DNA from: Burkholderiales bacterium | GTDB lineage: Bacteria > Pseudomonadota > Gammaproteobacteria > Burkholderiales > Burkholderiaceae_C | NCBI GenBank assembly: GCA_018969975.1 | Contig: JAGWXI010000010.1 | Span: 1-46,437 of the forward strand | Length of the DNA stretch: 46,437 bases | Direction of reading: 5' to 3' | In this document: piece after piece, positions 8,704-17,856 of the stretch | How the letters are laid out: each line of letters opens with the position of its first letter | Numbering within the stretch: position 1 is the first letter of the stretch | The notes under the pieces: model-generated | What the model was told of the DNA's origin: nothing | The model's input: the letters and a program-made list of their open reading frames with translations, nothing else | Databases searched by the model: none | Program-made: the position numbers and the translations under genes

Positions 8704-8721
8704 CTGTCCTCCAGAAGACAG
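8704..8721 (-). promoter_or_regulatory. Inverted repeat over the ribosome-binding site of the CoA-transferase gene
   Basis: On the minus strand the sequence reads CTGTCTTC-TG-GAGGACAG. The 5' arm pairs with the 3' arm through at least 7 pairs including one G-U. The GGAGG that serves the TTG start at 8700 lies in the 3' arm, so a folded transcript would hide it. As double-stranded DNA it could equally be a protein-binding dyad in the divergent promoter region. Confidence 0.45.
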
Positions 8722-8785
8722 TCCAACAACAAAGCGTTGCTAACTGCATGCAAAACAAAATAAATCACACCAGCAAGCCAAGATA

Positions 8786-10048
8786 ATGGCAAATATGACA
8801 AGCAATGAAAAAACGCAAGATACCTTATCGCTTCGTGATGTGGTGTGGGTATTTTTGGCATTTGCGGTAGCGTATTTTTTATCAACACTGTTGCGCGCGA
8901 TTACTGCCACCTTATCGCCCACCCTTAGCACGGAATTTGGCTTACAAGCGAGCGACCTTGGTTTGCTGGCAGGGGGTTACTTCTTGGGCTTTTCAATCAC
9001 CCAACTACCTTTGGGACACTGGTTAGATTCTTATGGCCCCAAGAAAGTAGTTTTACGTTTTTTAGCTTTGGCTGTCATGGGGTGTTTGGCGTTTGCAATA
9101 GCAACTAACTTTACTAGCCTGTTACTGTCGCGTATGTTGATTGGTGCTGGAGTCAGTGCTTGTTTGATGGCGCCATTGACAGGGTACAGACGCTGGCTCT
9201 CGCCTGAAGTACAACAAAGAGCCAATTCTTGGATGCTCATGACAGGTTCGTTGGGAATGCTTGCGTCTACTTTGCCAGTTCAATGGTTGCTGCCAACGAT
9301 GGGATGGCGCTGGATGTTTGCCGTGCTGGCTGTACTGCTTCTCTTGTCTATGGGTTTGATGCTGATCAAACTACCTGATTGGCAATCACGACAAGCCCCG
9401 GCGCAAGAGTCGGCACTTTTAGAAAAGCCAGGCATCTTGGCTAACTACGCGCAAGTCTGGCGAAACCCCTATTTCCAGCGGATGACGCCGATTGGATTTT
9501 TTAACTACGGCGGTTTGATTGCAATGCAAACTCTGTGGGCCGGTCCATGGATGGCCAAGGTGGGCGGCTATACATCGCTAGAAGCTGCAGCGGGCTTGTT
9601 TTGGATCAACATCAGCATGCTCTTTACTTTCCTGATGTGGGGGCTCATTACGCCAAAACTCTATCGCAAAGGCCTTACTGCGAATCGACTCATCGCTATC
9701 GGCGTCCCCATCAATTTATGCATCCAAGTAGCCATTATTGGGGCTGGAGTCGATGCGGGTGTTGTTCTTTGGGCATTGTTTTGCATGAGCGGTTCTGTCG
9801 TTTCACTGGCACAGCCAGCAGTAGGCGGAGCATTTGCGCAAAGTGAAGCAGGCAAGGGGCTTTCAGCTTACAACTTGGTGTTGTTTCTAGGTGTATTTAT
9901 TGTGCAATGGGGGTTTGGTTTGCTGATAGATATGTTTAAAAACTTTGGTTTTGAAGAAATCGTTGCATTTCAATATGCGATGGCTAGTTTTTTAAGCTTG
10001 TGTGTGTTGTCTTATCTTCATTTCGTCAGGCATAAAACAGAGCGCTGA
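8786..10048 (+). CDS. Major facilitator superfamily transporter
   Basis: An inner-membrane secondary transporter of 420 residues with about 12 hydrophobic segments. The loop between segments 2 and 3 carries the MFS signature as GHWLDSYGPKKVV. The SRMLIGAGVSACLMAPLTGY segment corresponds to helices 4-5, and the central cytoplasmic loop is around residues 200-230. It resembles the nitrate/sugar-phosphate-like MFS groups, but the substrate cannot be assigned. It is 25 bases upstream of the PTS genes on the same strand and is probably cotranscribed with them. Its ribosome-binding site is weak, so the ATG at 8795 is an alternative start. Confidence 0.88.
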   Translation: MANMTSNEKTQDTLSLRDVVWVFLAFAVAYFLSTLLRAITATLSPTLSTEFGLQASDLGLLAGGYFLGFSITQLPLGHWLDSYGPKKVVLRFLALAVMGCLAFAIATNFTSLLLSRMLIGAGVSACLMAPLTGYRRWLSPEVQQRANSWMLMTGSLGMLASTLPVQWLLPTMGWRWMFAVLAVLLLLSMGLMLIKLPDWQSRQAPAQESALLEKPGILANYAQVWRNPYFQRMTPIGFFNYGGLIAMQTLWAGPWMAKVGGYTSLEAAAGLFWINISMLFTFLMWGLITPKLYRKGLTANRLIAIGVPINLCIQVAIIGAGVDAGVVLWALFCMSGSVVSLAQPAVGGAFAQSEAGKGLSAYNLVLFLGVFIVQWGFGLLIDMFKNFGFEEIVAFQYAMASFLSLCVLSYLHFVRHKTER

Positions 10049-10073
10049 TAATGCAGGCCTGCGCGAACCACCC

Positions 10074-10469
10074 ATGAGTAATACGATTTTCATCATTGCC
10101 CACGCCCCGCTTGCAAATGCACTGCGCGATTGCGCTATGCATGTTTATCCGGAATGCGCTCTTGAAGTCCTTGCGTTAGATGTCTTGCCCGATGCGCAGC
10201 CCGAAGAAACCTTGCAAAAAGCAAACCAACTATTGCAAAACATATCCTCAAGCGGCTTGCTCGTACTGACGGATATATTTGGCGCCACACCCGCTAACGT
10301 GGCACAAAAACTAGTACGCGCTCGGCAGGCCAAGTTGATCTCAGGTGTGAACGTACCCATGCTCTTTAGGGCAGTTTGTTACAGACATGAGTCCCTGGAA
10401 GACTTGGTTGCAAGAGCGTTGGCTGGCGGCACCCAAGGTGTTATGCAAGTAGCGATTACAACTTCATGA
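10074..10469 (+). CDS. PTS EIIA component, mannose (EIIA-Man) family
   Basis: A cytoplasmic phosphocarrier that accepts phosphate from HPr on a histidine. The product is 131 residues with the start at the ATG at 10074, which gives MSNTIFIIAHAPLA and puts the active-site His at residue 10, as in EIIA-Man. TDIFGATPANVA is the second family motif. The longer in-frame extension to 10002 overlaps the MFS gene and is rejected. No EIIB, EIIC or EIID gene follows. It is therefore likely to be part of a regulatory rather than a sugar-importing PTS, as in many betaproteobacteria. Confidence 0.92.
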   Translation: MSNTIFIIAHAPLANALRDCAMHVYPECALEVLALDVLPDAQPEETLQKANQLLQNISSSGLLVLTDIFGATPANVAQKLVRARQAKLISGVNVPMLFRAVCYRHESLEDLVARALAGGTQGVMQVAITTS

Positions 10470-10488
10470 ATTGAAACCACGCATTCAT

Positions 10489-10758
10489 ATGATTACAAAA
10501 AACATCACTATTAGTAATAAATTAGGGCTCCACGCCCGTGCTTCTGCCAAACTTACCAAAGCAGCCGGTGGGTTTGCTTGCAATGTATGGATCAGCAAAG
10601 GCGATCGCAGAGTCAACGCCAAAAGCATCATGGGCGTCATGATGTTGGCAGCTGGTATTGGAACCGAAGTAACCATAGAAACCGATGGTGACCAAGAGGA
10701 AGCGGCAATGGATACGTTGGTTACATTGTTTAACGATAAATTTGGTGAAGGCGAGTAA
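10489..10758 (+). CDS. ptsH: Phosphocarrier protein HPr
   Basis: HPr relays phosphate from enzyme I to EIIA. Starting at the ATG at 10489 gives an 89-residue protein with NKLGLHARAS placing the phosphorylated histidine at exactly residue 15 and KSIMGVMML placing serine at exactly residue 46. These canonical positions settle the start against the TTG at 10471. Ser46 is the HPr kinase site in species that have HprK; whether hprK exists here is not visible. It sits between EIIA (19-base gap) and enzyme I (6-base gap). Confidence 0.96.
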   Translation: MITKNITISNKLGLHARASAKLTKAAGGFACNVWISKGDRRVNAKSIMGVMMLAAGIGTEVTIETDGDQEEAAMDTLVTLFNDKFGEGE

Positions 10759-10764
10759 TTTGTT

Positions 10765-12525
10765 ATGAGCTTTTCTATCCACGGACTTGCCGTAGCCAGA
10801 GGAATCGCGATTGGGCGAGCTGTGCTGGTGGCTTCTAGTCGAGTGGATGTTGCTCACTATTTCATTGACGTGCAGCAAGTCAGTGCAGAAATCAAACGAC
10901 TGGCATTAGCAAGAGACGCTGTTAACGCTGAGTTGCAAGCGCTGCACGACAACCTACCAAAAGACTCCCCGCCTGAGCTTGAAGCAATTTTGGAAGTGCA
11001 TTTGATGCTCTTACAAGATGAAATGTTGGCCGAGGGTGTCACGCATTGGATAAAAGATCGGCTCTACAACGCAGAATGGGCGCTGACTTCGCAACTCGAT
11101 GTGGTGACGCGTCAATTCGACGAAATGGAAGACGCTTACTTACGCGAGCGCAAGGGTGATTTGGAACAAGTTGTCGAGAGAATATTGCGCCATATGAAGG
11201 GCGCAGCGCAAATGCCGCCCCTGACAGCGCAGCGCCGACACACGGGCACGCTTCAACAAGACCTTTTGCTAGAAGACCAGATGGATGTGCCCTTGGTTTT
11301 GGTCGCGCATGACCTCTCGCCAGCAGATATGTTGCAATTCAAGCAAAGCGTTTTTACGGGCTTTGTGACTGATGTTGGCGGCAAAACCTCACATACCGCC
11401 ATTGTGGCGAGAAGTCTTGATATTCCCGCGGTAGTTGGTGCGCGAACAGCCAGTCAATTGGTGCGACAAGATGACTGGATCATCATCGATGGAGATGCTG
11501 GCGTAGTGCTGGTCAATCCCTCCCCCATCATCTTGGCTGAATATGGCTTTAAGCAACGCCAAGCAGAAGTCGAGCGCGAGCGCCTCTCGCGTTTAAAACA
11601 TACGCCAGCTGTAACCATAGACGGGCACAAGGTCGAATTGCTAGCCAATATTGAAATGCCTGAAGATGCCGCTGCCGCACTGCGTGTGGGTTCTGTTGGC
11701 GTGGGCTTATTCAGAAGCGAATTTTTGTTCATGGGTCGCATCGACAACTTGCCCGATGAAGAAGAGCAATATTTAGCCTACCGCAAAGCGGTTGATGGAA
11801 TGAAGGGCTTACCAGTCACCATCCGCACAGTGGACATAGGTGCCGACAAGCCCTTAGACCGGTCCCACAAAGACGAAGACCATCTCAACCCCGCTTTGGG
11901 TTTGCGCGCGATTCGCTGGAGTTTGGCTGACCCCGATATGTTTTTGACACAGCTGCGCGCAATTTTGCGGTCAGCTGCGCATGGACAAGTGCATCTGCTG
12001 ATCCCGATGCTGGCGCATGTGCAAGAAATCCAGCAAACCTTGGCCTTGCTCGAAAAAGCAAAAAAGCAACTTGACGTCCGTGGCGATCGTTATGGTCCTT
12101 TAAAAATTGGTGCCATGATCGAAATCCCAGCAGCAGCGCTGATGGTAAAAACATTTTTACGCTACTTTGACTTTTTATCGATTGGCACCAACGACTTGAT
12201 TCAATACACCTTGGCGATCGATCGTGCAGACGAGTTGGTCGCGCACTTGTATGACCCTTTGCATCCCGCAGTGCTACGTTTAGTCGCTGACACCATTGCT
12301 GAGAGCAATGCCCAAGGCAAAAGCGTCAGCGTATGTGGCGAGATGGCTGGAGACCCTACCTTGACCCGTCTTTTATTGGGTTTGGGTTTGCGCAGTTTTT
12401 CAATGCACCCTACCCAAGTGTTGGCAGTCAAGCAAGAAGTTTTACGAGCAGATGTCAAGCGCTTGGTGCCTTGGGCGCAGGCCGTGCTTGCTAGCGACAA
12501 CCCTGGGGAAGCCATACTTCTTTAA
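10765..12525 (+). CDS. ptsI: PTS enzyme I (phosphoenolpyruvate-protein phosphotransferase)
   Basis: Enzyme I autophosphorylates from PEP and passes the phosphate to HPr. The 586-residue product shows the N-terminal domain, then GGKTSHTAIVARSLDIPAVVG with the active histidine at 210. The PEP-binding barrel follows, with GVGLFRSEFLFM, TVDIGADKPL, GLRAIRWSL and SIGTNDLIQYTLAIDR. SVCGEMAGDP near the C-terminus carries the catalytic cysteine. There is no GAF domain, so it is enzyme I rather than the nitrogen-PTS PtsP. It is the last gene of the MFS-EIIA-HPr-EI run. No clear terminator follows before the hipBA module. Confidence 0.96.
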   Translation: MSFSIHGLAVARGIAIGRAVLVASSRVDVAHYFIDVQQVSAEIKRLALARDAVNAELQALHDNLPKDSPPELEAILEVHLMLLQDEMLAEGVTHWIKDRLYNAEWALTSQLDVVTRQFDEMEDAYLRERKGDLEQVVERILRHMKGAAQMPPLTAQRRHTGTLQQDLLLEDQMDVPLVLVAHDLSPADMLQFKQSVFTGFVTDVGGKTSHTAIVARSLDIPAVVGARTASQLVRQDDWIIIDGDAGVVLVNPSPIILAEYGFKQRQAEVERERLSRLKHTPAVTIDGHKVELLANIEMPEDAAAALRVGSVGVGLFRSEFLFMGRIDNLPDEEEQYLAYRKAVDGMKGLPVTIRTVDIGADKPLDRSHKDEDHLNPALGLRAIRWSLADPDMFLTQLRAILRSAAHGQVHLLIPMLAHVQEIQQTLALLEKAKKQLDVRGDRYGPLKIGAMIEIPAAALMVKTFLRYFDFLSIGTNDLIQYTLAIDRADELVAHLYDPLHPAVLRLVADTIAESNAQGKSVSVCGEMAGDPTLTRLLLGLGLRSFSMHPTQVLAVKQEVLRADVKRLVPWAQAVLASDNPGEAILL

Positions 12526-12569
12526 CCCTCTGCGGTAAATCCAATCGACTTGGCGAGGGGGCCCACTTG

Positions 12570-12638
12570 TTGACAAAAATGTCAGCCATAACTTGCAAAA
12601 ATATGTTTTTAATATTAAAATGCAAGCCATGACTGACA
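12570..12638 (+). promoter_or_regulatory. Promoter/operator region of the hipBA module with large inverted repeat
   Basis: An 18-base arm TGTCAGCCATAACTTGCA (12580-12597) faces its near-reverse-complement TGCAAGCCATGACTGACA (12621-12638), matching at 15 of 18 positions with a 23-base spacer. The spacer contains the perfect palindrome TTTTAATATTAAAA (12607-12620). A perfect TTGACA (-35-like) lies at 12570-12575; I cannot place a good -10 box. The right arm includes the proposed hipB ATG (12629). This is the layout expected for autorepression by a HipB-type protein, but binding is inferred. Confidence 0.6.
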
Positions 12639-12901
12639 ATATTCGCCTCCCTGATGAATTGGGCCGCCAATTACAAGCCCGCCGAGAAGCGCTGGGTTTG
12701 AGCAAGTCTGCGCTGGCCGAAAAGTCAGGCAAAGTGCGTGAAGTCATTTATCGGCTGGAAGCGGGAGAAGAGTCCACCGTGTCCTCTCTCTTGGCTGTCA
12801 TGGGGGCATTGGGACTGGTGATGCGTGTCGAACGCGCAGGTCTGCCAACGGCCAACGAAGTCGCCGCAAGGTTCCGGGACGAGGACGACGATGCTCCCTG
12901 A
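12629..12901 (+). CDS. hipB: HipB-type antitoxin, XRE-family helix-turn-helix regulator
   Basis: A small DNA-binding antitoxin that should neutralise the adjacent HipA-like kinase and repress their shared promoter. From the ATG at 12629 it is 90 residues. LGRQLQARREALGLSKSALAEKSG, split as helix 1 and the HTH, then VREVIYRLEAGEESTVSSLL is the XRE pattern, and the tail from about residue 72 is acidic and ends EDDDAP. The longer frame from a TTG at 12593 would translate through the operator palindrome and is less likely. It overlaps hipA by 11 bases. Confidence 0.87.
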   Translation: MTDNIRLPDELGRQLQARREALGLSKSALAEKSGKVREVIYRLEAGEESTVSSLLAVMGALGLVMRVERAGLPTANEVAARFRDEDDDAP

Positions 12902-14123
12902 AAAGATTCGGCTGCTGAATGTCTCGATTGGGGACACCGACAACTCGGGCCAGTTGATTCGAGCGTCTACCTACGAATTTCGCTATCTGCAAACCGACCC
13001 CCAGCAGGCCTGTGTGGCCTTGCTGATGCCACCTACGCAGCAACTTACCTGGAATGACGGCGACCTGTTTCCACCAATGGACCAGAACTTGCCTGAAGGC
13101 GATTTGTTCATGAGGATTAGAGAACTATTCCCCAAGCAACCCATGACGCCTATGCACATGCTTGCGTTGGTGGGACGTAATGGCATAGGGCGGTTGGGCT
13201 ACAGCTTGCCAGACCACTCCCCCGTAAACCTGCCTCGAACGCTGAGCAAAAGCGAGTTGCTGGAAACGGCCTACACCCCCGAGGTATTCAATGACCTGGT
13301 AGCCGCTTACTTGAGCACAGGCGCAGGCATCGCTGGCATGCAACCTAAGATCATGGTGCCTGATCGGCCAACTGTGCCCATCCCCTCACTCATCGTGAAG
13401 GCTGCCAGCCCCGCATATCCAGGCTTGGCTGCCAACGAATTCCTTTGCCTGATGGCCGCCCGAGAGGCGGGCATCGAAACACCCACTTTTGCGTTATCTA
13501 ACGATGGACAAATGCTGGTGCTGGATCGATTTGATTTGGTGGCGCATGACGATGGTCGTGTTGAACGCCTGGGGTTTGAGGACATCGCGGCCTTAGCAGG
13601 GCTTCGGGTGCGCGACATCTTGTCGGACCGCAAATATCAAGGCAGCTACCAGCGCATCGCAGAGCTGTTACGTCAACTGCAATTGCCCAACAACAATCTG
13701 CATCGGTTTTTTGATCAAGTGGCGTTTTCCATCATGGTGCGCAACGGCGACGCGCACTTGAAAAACTTTGGCCTGCTCTACCGTTCACCCCAACAGGTAT
13801 GGTTGGCTCCCATGTTCGATGTGGTGACCACCAGCATATATAAGTACACCCAATACTTAGGGGGCCCTTTGTTGGAGGACCGAACCCTCGCACTCAAGTT
13901 GTTTGCAGGCAAGCGCCAAACCAAAGCCTACCCCACGAAGAAGGAGCTGGAAAATTTTGGCTACCGCGTGTGCGGCGTCACCCAGCCAGCCCGCACTTTG
14001 GAACGCATTGCCCAAGCCATGCACAGCACTTTGGATAAAGCCAAAAGCGACACGCGAGTGCCCAAAACGCTACTGAAGCAAATGGCCCAGGCTTGGGAGA
14101 CGGGGTATGGGTATGCGAAATAG
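12891..14123 (+). CDS. hipA: HipA-type serine/threonine kinase toxin
   Basis: HipA toxins phosphorylate a host translation factor (glutamyl-tRNA synthetase for E. coli HipA) and halt growth. The 410-residue product has the N-terminal HipA domain and then the kinase motifs. These are GMQPKIMV (nucleotide loop, about 149-156), IVK with Lys170, NE at 182-183, LDRFDL at 211-216, the catalytic loop RNGDAHLKN with Asp287 and Asn292, and FD with Asp310. All catalytic positions are present, so the toxin looks intact. The ATG at 12891 lies inside hipB. The module sits alone between ptsI and lipA, and its codon use seems somewhat GC-richer than its neighbours. The cellular target is unknown. Confidence 0.92.
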   Translation: MLPEKIRLLNVSIGDTDNSGQLIRASTYEFRYLQTDPQQACVALLMPPTQQLTWNDGDLFPPMDQNLPEGDLFMRIRELFPKQPMTPMHMLALVGRNGIGRLGYSLPDHSPVNLPRTLSKSELLETAYTPEVFNDLVAAYLSTGAGIAGMQPKIMVPDRPTVPIPSLIVKAASPAYPGLAANEFLCLMAAREAGIETPTFALSNDGQMLVLDRFDLVAHDDGRVERLGFEDIAALAGLRVRDILSDRKYQGSYQRIAELLRQLQLPNNNLHRFFDQVAFSIMVRNGDAHLKNFGLLYRSPQQVWLAPMFDVVTTSIYKYTQYLGGPLLEDRTLALKLFAGKRQTKAYPTKKELENFGYRVCGVTQPARTLERIAQAMHSTLDKAKSDTRVPKTLLKQMAQAWETGYGYAK

Positions 14124-14213
14124 GTTTCGAATGCCGTTGGCTGTTGTTTGAGGAGGTCTGGCGGCTTCCAGGTGAATTAGCAGCGTCAACCTTGGCGCAT
14201 TCGTCATCTAGTG

Positions 14214-15209
14214 CTAGTTACTGACAGTCGCAGCCAAATGCGCCTGCTGATCCGCATGGTAAGAGCTACGCACCATCGCGCCGACAGCCGCATGCTTAAA
14301 GCCCATGGCATAGGCTTTTTCTTCAAACATTTTGAAGGTGTCAGGATGCACATAACGGCGCACAGGAATATGGCTGCTACTGGGTGCCAAATATTGGCCG
14401 ATGGTCAGCATATCGATCTGGTGGTCGCGCATGTCTTGCATCACCGCCAAAATTTCTTCGTCGGTTTCACCTAAACCCACCATCAAGCCGCTTTTGGTCG
14501 GTACGCTGGGGAAGAGTTGTTTGAATTTCTTAAGCAAATTCAAGCTGAACGCATAGTCGCTACCAGGGCGCGCCTCTTTGTAAAGACGTGGCACGGTTTC
14601 CATGTTGTGGTTCATCACATCGGGCGGCGCGGCTTTCAAAATTTCCAACGCGCGGTCATCGCGGCCGCGGAAGTCGGGCACCAAGATTTCGATTTGCGTA
14701 TTGGGTGAGAGCTCGCGGGTGCGGCGAATGCAATCGACAAAGTGCTGACTTCCGCCGTCGCGCAAGTCGTCGCGGTCGACGCTGGTGATGACGACGTAGT
14801 TCAGTTTCAATGCCGCGATGGTCTTGGCGAGGTTCTCGGGCTCGTTCACGTCAAGCGGGTCGGGTCGGCCATGGCCGACATCACAAAACGGGCAACGGCG
14901 CGTGCATTTGTCGCCCATGATCATGAAGGTGGCCGTGCCTTTGCCAAAACATTCGCCGATATTGGGGCAGCTGGCTTCTTCGCAAACCGTCACCAACTTG
15001 TTGGCGCGCAATATATCTTTGATCTCGTAAAACCGTGTGCTGGGCGAACCCGCTTTGACGCGGATCCAATCGGGTTTTTTCAAAACCTCGCCCGCTTGTA
15101 CCTTGACAGGAATACGCGACAGCTTGGCCGCCGCCTTTTGTTTGGCGGACGCGTTGTAGTTGTCAACGGTTTGCGCTTCGCGCACAACTTCGGGCGTATG
15201 GCTAGACAT
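14214..15209 (-). CDS. lipA: Lipoyl synthase (radical SAM)
   Basis: LipA inserts two sulfurs into the octanoyl chain on lipoyl domains. The auxiliary cluster motif [12 protein letters not shown], the radical-SAM motif CTRRCPFC and the C-terminal RSSYHAD are all intact; [19 protein letters not shown] is also diagnostic. The ATG at 15209 gives [13 protein letters not shown] and 331 residues. A TTG at 15230 overlapping the lipB stop (TTGA) would add seven residues and cannot be excluded, because neither start has a strong ribosome-binding site. It is the last gene of the minus-strand DUF493-lipB-lipA run. Confidence 0.95.
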   Translation of the reverse strand: MSSHTPEVVREAQTVDNYNASAKQKAAAKLSRIPVKVQAGEVLKKPDWIRVKAGSPSTRFYEIKDILRANKLVTVCEEASCPNIGECFGKGTATFMIMGDKCTRRCPFCDVGHGRPDPLDVNEPENLAKTIAALKLNYVVITSVDRDDLRDGGSQHFVDCIRRTRELSPNTQIEILVPDFRGRDDRALEILKAAPPDVMNHNMETVPRLYKEARPGSDYAFSLNLLKKFKQLFPSVPTKSGLMVGLGETDEEILAVMQDMRDHQIDMLTIGQYLAPSSSHIPVRRYVHPDTFKMFEEKAYAMGFKHAAVGAMVRSSYHADQQAHLAATVSN

Positions 15210-15226
15210 GTGTGGGGACCCTGCGA

Positions 15227-15895
15227 TCAAGGGCTTAAATAGGTTACGAGCTTTTGGCCCAAAACGTCAGCGGCTTCTTGCCAACTGACCGAGACACCGA
15301 TTGTAGAAAGATCCACCGTTTGCAAACTCGGATAGCCACACGGGTCGATGCGCGAGAAGGGAGATAGATCCATCGCTACATTTAGCGCGACGCCGTGGTA
15401 GGTGCAATGGCGGCTAACTTTGATGCCAAGGGCAGCGATTTTGCCCAGCCCCGTAAAGTCGGGCGTAGTGCTTTTAGGTCCCTGCGCCAAAACAGCATGA
15501 CTTCTTGGGTCATCAAGCCGCACGTAAATTCCAGGTGCTCCCGCCACGCGGTGACCCGTGATGCCAAATGCGAGCAAAGTGCGGATGACGGCCTCTTCTA
15601 AGCGGTAAACATATTCTTTGACGAAATAGCCGCGCTGTTTCAGGTCCAACAAGGGGTAGGCCACCACTTGTCCGGGGCCGTGATAAGTCACTTGTCCGCC
15701 GCGGTTGGTGGCAACGACCGCAATATCGCCGGTGTCCAAGAGATGCGCCGCCCGGCTAGCTAGGCCAAGTGTGAAAACCGGCGGGTGCTCGCAAATCCAT
15801 AGCCTATCGGGAGTTTCGGAATTGCGTGCGGCAGTGAAATCTTGCATCGCCGCATAGGTCGGCTGGTAGGGCACTCGCCCCAGCATCTCGATCAC
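15227..15895 (-). CDS. lipB: Octanoyl-[acyl-carrier-protein]:protein N-octanoyltransferase
   Basis: LipB transfers octanoate from ACP to lipoyl domains, the step before LipA. The 222-residue protein has [10 protein letters not shown], the substrate motif [13 protein letters not shown] followed by [22 protein letters not shown] with the catalytic lysine, and RIDPCGYP with the catalytic cysteine. It begins four bases inside the upstream DUF493 gene (stop at 15892) and ends just before lipA, so the three genes form one tightly packed unit. Confidence 0.96.
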   Translation of the reverse strand: MIEMLGRVPYQPTYAAMQDFTAARNSETPDRLWICEHPPVFTLGLASRAAHLLDTGDIAVVATNRGGQVTYHGPGQVVAYPLLDLKQRGYFVKEYVYRLEEAVIRTLLAFGITGHRVAGAPGIYVRLDDPRSHAVLAQGPKSTTPDFTGLGKIAALGIKVSRHCTYHGVALNVAMDLSPFSRIDPCGYPSLQTVDLSTIGVSVSWQEAADVLGQKLVTYLSP

Positions 15896-16164
15896 AGAAC
15901 CACTTTCACCATCGGGTGGGTTGACAAAGTTTGGTAGAGCGTGTCCAACTGTTCGCGGCTAGTGGCGGTCACGGTGATGGTCACGCCCAGATATTTGCCG
16001 CCCTTACTCTCGCGCAACTCGATGGTGCTGGCATCAAAGGTTGGGTCAAACTGCTCGGCCACAGAGGTCACCGCGTGCACAAAGCCGTCCACTTGCAACC
16101 CCATTACTTTGATGGGAAATTGGCAGGGGTACTCTATGAGGGATTCTTGGGCTGGCGCGGTCAT
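15892..16164 (-). CDS. ybeD: DUF493 family protein (YbeD-like)
   Basis: A small conserved protein that in E. coli and many proteobacteria lies directly upstream of lipB; its biochemical role is not established, though the fold resembles ACT-like regulatory domains. The 90-residue product from the ATG at 16164 begins [20 protein letters not shown], containing the typical YPC.FPIKVMG segment. It ends with [18 protein letters not shown], the usual C-terminus. The extra in-frame upstream codons to 16272 run across the atp promoter region and are rejected. Confidence 0.88.
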   Translation of the reverse strand: MTAPAQESLIEYPCQFPIKVMGLQVDGFVHAVTSVAEQFDPTFDASTIELRESKGGKYLGVTITVTATSREQLDTLYQTLSTHPMVKVVL

Positions 16165-16195
16165 ACAGGGTGAATTATCCCCTTGACGCCAATTT

Positions 16196-16225
16196 TTGGA
16201 GGCTATATGGGTTTTCACGTACAAT
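16196..16225 (+). promoter_or_regulatory. Candidate promoter of the atp operon
   Basis: TACAAT at 16220-16225 makes a good -10 box, and TTGGAG at 16196-16201 is a weak -35 at 18 bases. The ATG of atpI follows at 16256, giving a leader of about 25 bases. This is the only sizeable gap upstream of the nine atp genes. The box assignment is by eye. Confidence 0.45.
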
Positions 16226-16255
16226 AGCGGGCTTTGCAGGACTAAAGGGACGACT

Positions 16256-16639
16256 ATGCGCGTTAACCCCATATTGTCTTTATGGCGTGTTGTGGTTGCG
16301 CAAGCCCTGGTCGGATTTTTGGTGGCGCTAGTTGCGGGTTATCTATTTGGGCAAGCGTCCATAGGATATTCAACTTTATATGGCGCGATGGCGGTTTGTC
16401 TGCCATCTGCGGTTTTTGCCAGAGGCCTGACAAGTCGGGTTAGTTCGGCAAATCCAAGTTCTGCAGTGATGGGATTTTTTGTGTGGGAAATGGCCAAAGT
16501 AGGCCTGACAGTGGCGATGCTGTTTGCCGCTCCACGCGTAGTGACAGATTTAAGTTGGCCCGCCATGTTGGTGGGTCTGGTAGTGACGATGAAGGTGTAT
16601 TGGTTGGCCCTTGGCATGCGCCGGGTGTTTTACCGATAA
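16256..16639 (+). CDS. atpI: ATP synthase subunit I
   Basis: AtpI is a small membrane protein encoded first in many atp operons and thought to help assemble the c-ring; it is not part of the finished enzyme. The 127-residue protein has four hydrophobic segments, in the regions of [49 protein letters not shown] and [17 protein letters not shown], matching the AtpI plan. The ATG at 16256 has AAGGGA upstream and is preferred to the longer frame at 16196. Its identity rests mainly on topology and position, since AtpI sequences diverge quickly. Confidence 0.85.
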   Translation: MRVNPILSLWRVVVAQALVGFLVALVAGYLFGQASIGYSTLYGAMAVCLPSAVFARGLTSRVSSANPSSAVMGFFVWEMAKVGLTVAMLFAAPRVVTDLSWPAMLVGLVVTMKVYWLALGMRRVFYR

Positions 16640-16664
16640 ACCCAATTTACAAAAGAGTGAAAGC

Positions 16665-17531
16665 ATGTCTGTAGAGTCTGTAGCACAAGGCCCCACCGCA
16701 GGTGAATACATCGGTCACCACTTAACGCATTTGCAAAATAAGCCCATGCAAGGTGTGATTGACTTCTCTGTCTACAACCTGGACTCTATTTTCTGGTCTA
16801 TATCCCTCGGTGTTTTGGCCTGTTTCTTACTTTGGCGTGCTGCCAAAGGTGCTACAGCCCACGCCCCTGGCCGCTTTCAGGCGGCGGTTGAAATCCTTGT
16901 AGAGATGGTGGACAACCAAGCCAAGGGCATTGTGCACAACGCCAACAGCCGCAAGTTAGTCGCTCCATTAGCGCTGACCGTGTTTATCTGGATTTTCTTG
17001 CTCAACGCCATGGACTTGTTCCCTGTCGATTTGTTCCCCATGATTTGGGAATCGATTTTTGGTGCCATGGGCGGTGACCCCCACCATGCCTATATGCGTG
17101 TCGTGCCATCCGCTGACTTGTCGACCACGCTGGGCATGTCAACTTCCGTTTTGTTGGTGTGCGTGTTCTACAACATCAAAATCAAAGGAATGGGCGGCTG
17201 GGTGCATGAGCTGTTCTGCGCACCTTTTGGCGCCCATCCTCTTTTGTGGCCCGTGAATTTCCTCATGCAGATGATCGAATTCGCCGCCAAAACTGTGTCT
17301 CATGGCATGCGACTGTTCGGCAATATGTATGCAGGCGAACTCGTCTTCATGCTGATTGCCTTGATGGGCAGTTATGCCGCTATGTCTTTGCCTGGTGTTT
17401 TGTTGCCGATTGGGCACATCATCGCCGGTTCTATTTGGGCCATCTTCCACATCATGATCATCACCTTGCAGGCGTTCATTTTCATGATGTTGACCTTGGT
17501 CTACATCGGTCAAGCGCACGACGCGCATTGA
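16665..17531 (+). CDS. atpB: F0F1 ATP synthase subunit a
   Basis: Subunit a forms the proton half-channels against the c-ring. The 288-residue protein has the expected membrane segments and the conserved helix [20 protein letters not shown], in which Arg216 corresponds to the essential arginine of E. coli subunit a. [20 protein letters not shown] is the helix that precedes the functional core. The start is the ATG at 16665 ([10 protein letters not shown]) with AGAG/AAAG upstream; the frame reaching back to 16611 overlaps atpI. Confidence 0.96.
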   Translation: MSVESVAQGPTAGEYIGHHLTHLQNKPMQGVIDFSVYNLDSIFWSISLGVLACFLLWRAAKGATAHAPGRFQAAVEILVEMVDNQAKGIVHNANSRKLVAPLALTVFIWIFLLNAMDLFPVDLFPMIWESIFGAMGGDPHHAYMRVVPSADLSTTLGMSTSVLLVCVFYNIKIKGMGGWVHELFCAPFGAHPLLWPVNFLMQMIEFAAKTVSHGMRLFGNMYAGELVFMLIALMGSYAAMSLPGVLLPIGHIIAGSIWAIFHIMIITLQAFIFMMLTLVYIGQAHDAH

Positions 17532-17568
17532 GTTTTCTTTTTAACCTTTCTCAAACATCCATTCTTAG

Positions 17569-17826
<258 letters not shown>

Positions 17827-17856
17827 TCCCGCAACGTCTATAAGAAAGGTGTTGCC

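Noticed and set aside
12526-12569. Terminator after ptsI
   Set aside because: CCCTC and GAGGG can pair only across a loop of more than 20 bases, and no T run follows.
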